Assembly (NCBI GenBank): GCA_963787645.1
Contig: CAWBDS010000012.1
Coordinates: 186,001-250,000, forward strand
DNA length: 64,000 nucleotides
Direction: 5' to 3'
From: Palsa-504 sp963787645
Lineage (GTDB): Bacteria; Actinomycetota; Actinomycetes; Streptosporangiales; Streptosporangiaceae
The notes beneath the pieces were generated by a model. That model was not told where the DNA came from. It did not search any database and saw only the letters and a list, made by a program, of their open reading frames with translations. Positions within the stretch are counted from its first letter, which is position 1, and every line of letters starts with the position of its first letter. Shown here piece by piece: positions 59,555 through 64,000 of this stretch. The position numbers and the translations under genes are program-made.

Positions 59555-59700
59555 AGTCAGATCGTAGTCAGAGCCTAAAAGCCCGCGCGGCGCGCGGCCG
59601 GCGGAATCAATCTAGCTGGGGTGTTGCCCTGTACCACCCAGCGCATGAATAATCAAAACCGTCAGTTTCACCAGACTGATTCCGCTAACTAGGAGACGAT

Positions 59701-60846
59701 ATGGTCTACGTCCCGCATCGCGGAGATCTGCCGGCCAGGTTCGGCCAGGGCGTACCGCTGATCCCCGACATCGGCCCCGCCGAGCTCGACTCGAGCGTCT
59801 ACACCGACCCGGCCCGGTTCGAGGCCGAACGCCGGAAGGTGCTCAACCGCAGCTGGCAGATCATCTGCCGCTCCAGCGAGATCCCGGGCACCGGCGATCA
59901 CGTGGTCTGGGAGGGCCAGGGCGAGACCATCGTCATCAGCCGCCGCCGCGACGGCAGCATCAGCGGCTTCCACAACGTCTGCCAGCACCGCGGCGCCCGT
60001 ATCGTGCCCCGGTCCGGCCAGGGCGCCCGCCGCTTCACCTGCCGCTGGCACAGCTGGAGCTACGACCTGCAGGGCACGCTGGTCGGCGTGCCGGACCGCG
60101 AGGACTTCGACGAGCGCCAGCTCAAGGACGCGTGCGCGCCGACCATCGAGGTCGCCGAATGGGGCGGCTGGGTGTGGGCGGTGCTCGCCGGGCCGGGCGT
60201 CGCGCCGCCGCTGGCCGACTGGATCGGCGCGGAGATCCTGGGCGATCTCGGCGCCTACCGCATGGAAGACATGGTGCTGCACGACAAGCTCACCTGGGAC
60301 CTCGAGGCGAACTGGAAGGTCGTCATCGACGGCTTCAACGAGAACTACCACGCAGCCCACCTGCACACCATCTCGCCGCAGGACGTCAAGGACGGCCGGT
60401 TCAGCACGTACTTCGTGTTCGGCCGCAACGGCATGATGGTGATCCCGTACAAGGGCGTGCTGCCGGAGCTGAACCAGACCCTGGACCACCAGGGCCTGGC
60501 CATCTGCCACTACACGATCTTCCCGACCTCGGTGTTCAACAACAACCCGGCCCACCTCCAGCTGTTCCGCGCGGTCCCGATCGCGGTCGACCGGACCAGG
60601 TTCGAGACCTGGGAGCTGTGGTACCCGGACGGCGACGACGAGTACCTGGAGAAGACCGGCGCCCACTGGGAACGGCTCAAGGGCGTCGTGGCCGAGGACG
60701 TGGAGATCTACACCGAGTGGGCGGCCGCGCGCCGGTCCACCGCGTACACCAGGAACGTGTTCAACAACCGCGAGTGCAAGATCACCCACTTCCACCAAGT
60801 CGTGCAGGACATGCTCGACGCCGACGCCGAAACCTACGAGCACTGA
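59701..60846 (+). CDS. Rieske non-heme iron oxygenase, alpha subunit
   Basis: A 381-residue alpha subunit. Rieske ligands Cys94-x-His96 and Cys114-x2-His117 occupy the same positions as in the gene at 13699, with no gap needed over the first 120 residues, and the iron site is FNENYHAAHLHT. The two are clear duplicates now 46 kb apart. AGGAG precedes the ATG. It is followed after 10 bases by another Rieske gene and then an SDR. No ferredoxin, reductase or beta subunit adjoins. Confidence 0.93.
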   Translation: MVYVPHRGDLPARFGQGVPLIPDIGPAELDSSVYTDPARFEAERRKVLNRSWQIICRSSEIPGTGDHVVWEGQGETIVISRRRDGSISGFHNVCQHRGARIVPRSGQGARRFTCRWHSWSYDLQGTLVGVPDREDFDERQLKDACAPTIEVAEWGGWVWAVLAGPGVAPPLADWIGAEILGDLGAYRMEDMVLHDKLTWDLEANWKVVIDGFNENYHAAHLHTISPQDVKDGRFSTYFVFGRNGMMVIPYKGVLPELNQTLDHQGLAICHYTIFPTSVFNNNPAHLQLFRAVPIAVDRTRFETWELWYPDGDDEYLEKTGAHWERLKGVVAEDVEIYTEWAAARRSTAYTRNVFNNRECKITHFHQVVQDMLDADAETYEH

Positions 60847-60856
60847 CGGGCGGGCC

Positions 60857-62041
60857 ATGGCAGCTCCACACTACGTAGCGGGAATCGACTTCAACCCGGC
60901 CGTGCGCCAGGACGCGTACGACGTCATGGCCCGGCTCATCGAGCACTACCGCAACAAGTCGACCGACCAGGCACCCGAGCAGTGGCGCGAACCGGTCCGC
61001 AACTACCGGGATCAGGACTTGTGGCGGCAGGAGATCCAGGCCGTCTTCAAGAAGGTCCCGCTGCCGCTGGCCCTGTCGTGTGAACTGCCAGGCCCGGGCA
61101 CCTACAAGTCCATCGACGTGGCCGGCACCCCGGTCGTGATCACCCGTGATGCGTCGGGCGCCATCCGGGCCATGATCAACGTCTGCCGGCACCGGGGCGG
61201 CGAGCTGGTGCCCGAGGGCACCGGCAAGGCCAACCGGCTCACCTGCCCGTATCACGCCTGGAGCTACGACCTGAAGGGCTGCCTGGTCGGCGTCTACGGC
61301 GAGGAGACCTTTGGCGGCGTGGACCGGGACACGAGGAGCCTGTTCGCGCTGCCGGCCGCGGAGCGCGCGGGGCTGGTCTTCGTCTCGCTGGACCCCGGGG
61401 CCACCATCGACCTGGACCAGTGGCTGGGCGCCGAGCTGATCACGCTGCTCGAGGCCATGGCGCTGGACAAGTGCTTCCACTACTCCACGCGCACGCTGAC
61501 CGGGCCGAACTGGAAGGTGGTCATCGACGGCTACCTGGAGGGCTACCACTTCGCCTCGCTGCACCGCACCACCGTGTTCCGGACCAACCTGTCCAACATG
61601 GCCGCCTTCGACCGCTGGGGCCCGCACCAGCGCAACTCGTTCGCCCTGCGGCCCATCGCCCACGCGGTCGATCAGCCGCGCGAGCACTGGGACCCCGCCC
61701 TGTGCGTCGGCGCGATCTACTGGCTGTTCCCCGGTCTGGCCGTGGCCGGCGGATGGCGCTCCCAGGTGGTCGTCTCGCTGGTGCTGCCCGGCACCACGTG
61801 GGACACCTCGCACACCCAGCAGATCCTGGCCCTGCGCCACCAGCCGGCCGATGACGACGAGCGCAAGGCGGCCGAGCACACTCGCGACTGGTTTCACGAC
61901 GTGGTCATGGACGAGGATTACGCGACCGGCTTCGGCGTCCAGCGCGGCCTGGAGGCCTGCGACGGTCAGGACTTCGTGTTCGGCCGCAACGAACCGGGCG
62001 TCCAGCACTTCCATCGCGTCCTGAAGGAGTTCACCGAATGA
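60857..62041 (+). CDS. Rieske non-heme iron oxygenase, alpha subunit
   Basis: A 394-residue alpha subunit of a different subgroup from its upstream neighbour. Rieske ligands Cys110-x-His112 (INVCRHRGGE) and Cys130-x2-His133 (LTCPYHAWSYDL); iron histidines His231 and His236 in LEGYHFASLHRTT. The two stacked alpha subunits could form a mixed oligomer or act in turn. The SDR gene after it may start at its stop codon (ATGA). Confidence 0.93.
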   Translation: MAAPHYVAGIDFNPAVRQDAYDVMARLIEHYRNKSTDQAPEQWREPVRNYRDQDLWRQEIQAVFKKVPLPLALSCELPGPGTYKSIDVAGTPVVITRDASGAIRAMINVCRHRGGELVPEGTGKANRLTCPYHAWSYDLKGCLVGVYGEETFGGVDRDTRSLFALPAAERAGLVFVSLDPGATIDLDQWLGAELITLLEAMALDKCFHYSTRTLTGPNWKVVIDGYLEGYHFASLHRTTVFRTNLSNMAAFDRWGPHQRNSFALRPIAHAVDQPREHWDPALCVGAIYWLFPGLAVAGGWRSQVVVSLVLPGTTWDTSHTQQILALRHQPADDDERKAAEHTRDWFHDVVMDEDYATGFGVQRGLEACDGQDFVFGRNEPGVQHFHRVLKEFTE

Positions 62042-62082
62042 GCGGCGGCGGAGCAACAGACATCGAAGAAGAGGAGCTGGCC

Positions 62083-62883
62083 ATGGCCGAGACCGGAGCA
62101 GCGCCGCTGTTGGACAAGCGGGTCGCCGTGATCACCGGCGGCACTCGCGGCATCGGCCGCGGCATCGCCGAGGCGTTCGCGGCCGCGGGCGCCGCGGTGG
62201 TGCTGAGCGGCAAGTCGCCGGACAAGGGCCAGCAGGCCCTGGACGAGATGGGCATCGGCGACCGGGCCATGTTCGTGCCGTGCGACGTGCGCCGCCAGGC
62301 CGACGTCAACCACCTGGTCGACCAGGCCGCCCAGCGCTACGGCAGCGTGGACATCATGGTCAACAACGCCGGCGGCAGCGACCGGTTCGCGCTGGTCCAC
62401 GAGATGACCGACGAGGCGTGGCTGAACGCGCTCGACTTCAACCTCAACGCGGTGTTCTGGGGCACCCGCCGCGCGCTGCGGTACATGCTCGAGCGGGGCT
62501 GGGGCCGGATCATCAACATCTCCTCGGTCGAGGGCAAGCAGGGCAACAAGCCCGCGGTCAGCCACTACATCACCAACAAGCACGCCATCAACGGCCTGAC
62601 CAAGGCGGTCGCGTTCGAGTACGGGACCAAGGGCATCACCTGCAACGCGATCTGCCCAGGTGCCATCGAGACGGACACCATGCGGGAGCTCGGACCGCAG
62701 GCGGCCGCCGGCGCGGGCATCACCTACCAGCAGTTCCTGGAGAACTACGCGGCCGAGTCCGCCATCAAGCGGCTGAACACGGTCGAGGAAGTCGCCGCCA
62801 TGGCCACCCTGCTGGCCAGCGACCTCGGCGGCGGCATCACCGGCTCGCTGATCAACGTCGACGGCGGCACCTCCCAGTGGTGA
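62083..62883 (+). CDS. Short-chain dehydrogenase/reductase
   Basis: A 266-residue SDR: AVITGGTRGIGRGIAEAFAA, VNNAGGSDRFA, ISSVEGKQGNKPAVSHYITN with Tyr-x-x-x-Lys, and GGGITGSLINVDGGTSQW. ATG 62083 follows GAGGAG by 6 bases; ATG 62038, which overlaps the Rieske stop, would add 15 residues rich in Glu that simply encode this site. It is one of three closely related SDRs in the window. Its stop codon starts a tandem repeat. Likely role: oxidation of the Rieske product. Confidence 0.9.
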   Translation: MAETGAAPLLDKRVAVITGGTRGIGRGIAEAFAAAGAAVVLSGKSPDKGQQALDEMGIGDRAMFVPCDVRRQADVNHLVDQAAQRYGSVDIMVNNAGGSDRFALVHEMTDEAWLNALDFNLNAVFWGTRRALRYMLERGWGRIINISSVEGKQGNKPAVSHYITNKHAINGLTKAVAFEYGTKGITCNAICPGAIETDTMRELGPQAAAGAGITYQQFLENYAAESAIKRLNTVEEVAAMATLLASDLGGGITGSLINVDGGTSQW

Positions 62884-62922
62884 GTCAACAGTGGTGAGTC
62901 AACAGTGGTGAGTCAACAGTGC
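62881..62922 (+). repeat. 14-bp tandem repeat joining SDR stop to next start
   Basis: Three units of TGAGTCAACAGTGG (last base varies) at 62881-62894, 62895-62908 and 62909-62922. Unit 1 begins with the SDR stop codon. Each unit supplies a GGTGAG-like ribosome site (shared with the preceding unit) followed by GTG; only the GTG at 62919 opens the long downstream frame. Confidence 0.9.
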
Positions 62923-64000
62923 TGAGCCCAGCGGTCGGGCTGCCCGATCGCTGGCTCACTGACTGGGAGCGCAGCGGGCGCATGCCCTTCTATACCAGGG
63001 CCAACGCCGGTGAGGTGCTGGCCGATCCGGCCAGCCCGCTCGGCTGGACGCTGGTCTTCGAGAAGGGATTGCTGCCCGGCTGGCTGCGCGGGCTGGTCGA
63101 GTTCGGCATCTACCGCGAGGGCGAGCTGCCCATGGAGCGCCCGCCCGTCGCGGGCCTGTTCGGCGGCTACTTCTATATCAACCTCTCGCACTGCCGCGTC
63201 GTGGCGATCCGGATGGGAATGACGGTCGAGGCGTTCGACGCGGCCCTGCTCGGCAGCGCGGCGGCCGCGCCGCCGTACCAGCCGCACCCAGACGACCCGT
63301 GCGAGCAGTGCTCGGCCAAGGTCGCGCAGACGATCGGCGAGATCCTCGCCGCGTCGCGGTTCCCGCAGATCGACGCCGACCTGGACCGCGTCCTGGCCAA
63401 GCGGCGCGGCCGCCCGGACCTGGCCGCGCTGTCCGCGGCCGACCTGGTCGCGCACGCCCGGTTGTTCCTGCCCGAGCTGGACAACGCGTTCGCCCGGCAC
63501 GACTACTCCACGTTCGGCTCCGCGGTCGGGCCCGCCATGCTGGCGCAGGCGTGCGCCGCGGCCGGCCGGCCCGAGGCCCTGCTCGACCTGATCTCCGGCT
63601 TCGGCGAGGTTCCTTCCGCATCGCCGTCGTGGGGCCTGTGGCAGCTGTCCCGGCTGGCCGACGGCTCGCCCGAGTTCGCCCAGGCCTTCGACGCCTTCCT
63701 GGCCGAGTTCGGCCAGCGCGGCCCCAACGAGTGGGACATCCGCGCCGTCTCCTGGGAGGCCGGGCCAGATCAGGTGCTGGCGCTGGTCGACAGCATGCGG
63801 CGCATGCCCGACGACGATTCGCCGGACGCCCGCCACGTCCGGCTGGAGGCCGCTCGCACGTCCGCCGCCGAGGCCATCCGCGGCGCACTGCCCGACGACG
63901 GGAGCCGGGAGAGCTTCGATGTCGCGCTGGCCTCCTCGGCCCGGACCATCCCGCTGCGCGAGACGACCAAGCTGATCGCCGTCACCACCATCAACGAGGT
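62919..64000 (+). CDS. PEP-utilizing enzyme-like protein (partial, runs off window)
   Basis: The first 360 residues of a large protein with no stop before the window end. It begins VLSPAVGLPDRWLTDWERSG, followed by FYTRANAGEVLADPASPLGW, FGGYFYINLSHCRVVAIRMG and later FLAEFGQRGPNEWDIRAVSW. These match the middle part of PEP-synthase/rifampin-phosphotransferase-like proteins of actinobacteria, in which a PEP-utilizing mobile domain should follow. GTG 62919 has GGTGAG upstream, supplied by the tandem repeat. It is probably co-transcribed with the Rieske/SDR genes. Confidence 0.8.
   Translation, partial: MLSPAVGLPDRWLTDWERSGRMPFYTRANAGEVLADPASPLGWTLVFEKGLLPGWLRGLVEFGIYREGELPMERPPVAGLFGGYFYINLSHCRVVAIRMGMTVEAFDAALLGSAAAAPPYQPHPDDPCEQCSAKVAQTIGEILAASRFPQIDADLDRVLAKRRGRPDLAALSAADLVAHARLFLPELDNAFARHDYSTFGSAVGPAMLAQACAAAGRPEALLDLISGFGEVPSASPSWGLWQLSRLADGSPEFAQAFDAFLAEFGQRGPNEWDIRAVSWEAGPDQVLALVDSMRRMPDDDSPDARHVRLEAARTSAAEAIRGALPDDGSRESFDVALASSARTIPLRETTKLIAVTTINE

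Noticed and set aside
1..64000. Genomic island or prophage boundaries.
   Set aside because: No integrase, transposase, tRNA or attachment-site repeats were seen, and base composition is uniform apart from short intergenic gaps.

Overview
The window is very GC-rich (about 70% by eye) and almost fully coding. Frequent GTG starts, ATGA/GTGA overlaps, two F420-type luciferase-like oxidoreductases, a SigE-type ECF sigma factor, a TIGR03086-type protein and many short-chain dehydrogenases (SDRs) point to an actinomycete. The order Streptosporangiales or a relative is a guess. I saw no rRNA, tRNA, transposase, integrase, phage gene or CRISPR array. The gene content is that of a catabolic and secondary-metabolism region of a large genome: five Rieske oxygenase alpha subunits, at least nine SDRs, three acyl-CoA dehydrogenases, a thiolase with its DUF35 partner, an enoyl-CoA hydratase, four SnoaL/NTF2-like proteins, two ThuA-like proteins and a 2-oxoacid dehydrogenase set.

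Layout. 1-3.5 kb: a minus-strand operon (alpha/beta hydrolase, cupin, split transketolase) facing a TetR gene across an inverted-repeat operator. 3.6-5.4 kb: a DUF1003 membrane protein and an MgtE_N/CBS protein. 5.4-8.4 kb: a trimethylamine-dehydrogenase-like flavoprotein converging on a luciferase-like oxidoreductase. 8.5-12.1 kb: SDR, sugar isomerase, SnoaL, SurE, histidine phosphatase. 12.1-13 kb: a noncoding stretch with tandem and inverted repeats. 13-18 kb: a TetR gene with a 40-bp operator, then Rieske, enoyl-CoA hydratase, SDR, ECF sigma factor and its probable membrane partner. 18-24.8 kb: luciferase-like, CrtC-like and VOC genes facing a SnoaL, epimerase, phosphotransferase, DUF4037 run. 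24.8-30.7 kb: a divergent sugar-type ABC importer whose ATPase gene is split by a frameshift. 30.6-33.8 kb: a PHA synthase operon. 34-40 kb: PPDK-tail-like protein, acyl-CoA dehydrogenase, a small protein coupled to a Rieske oxygenase, SDR, and a broken ABC-2 permease.

40-45.1 kb is a tightly overlapping minus-strand block (NADP reductase, acyl-CoA dehydrogenase, DUF35, thiolase, acyl-CoA dehydrogenase) typical of CoA-thioester side-chain degradation. 45.5-48.6 kb alternates SDR and ThuA genes. 48.7-55.2 kb is one plus-strand run: E1 alpha, E1 beta, E2, zinc alcohol dehydrogenase, VanB-type reductase, VanA-type Rieske oxygenase. 55.4-59.6 kb holds two SDRs, a NIPSNAP-like protein, and a phosphotransferase/phosphatase set. 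59.7-64 kb has two stacked Rieske oxygenases, an SDR and the start of a PEP-utilizing enzyme that runs off the end.

Together the genes suggest breakdown of one or more oxygenated aromatic, terpenoid or steroid-like compounds: Rieske attack, SDR oxidation, CoA-dependent beta-oxidation or retro-aldol cleavage, and 2-oxoacid decarboxylation. Substrates cannot be read from the sequence. A family of palindromic repeats recurs in three intergenic gaps, and two transporter genes carry frameshifts in G/C runs that may be real decay or assembly error.
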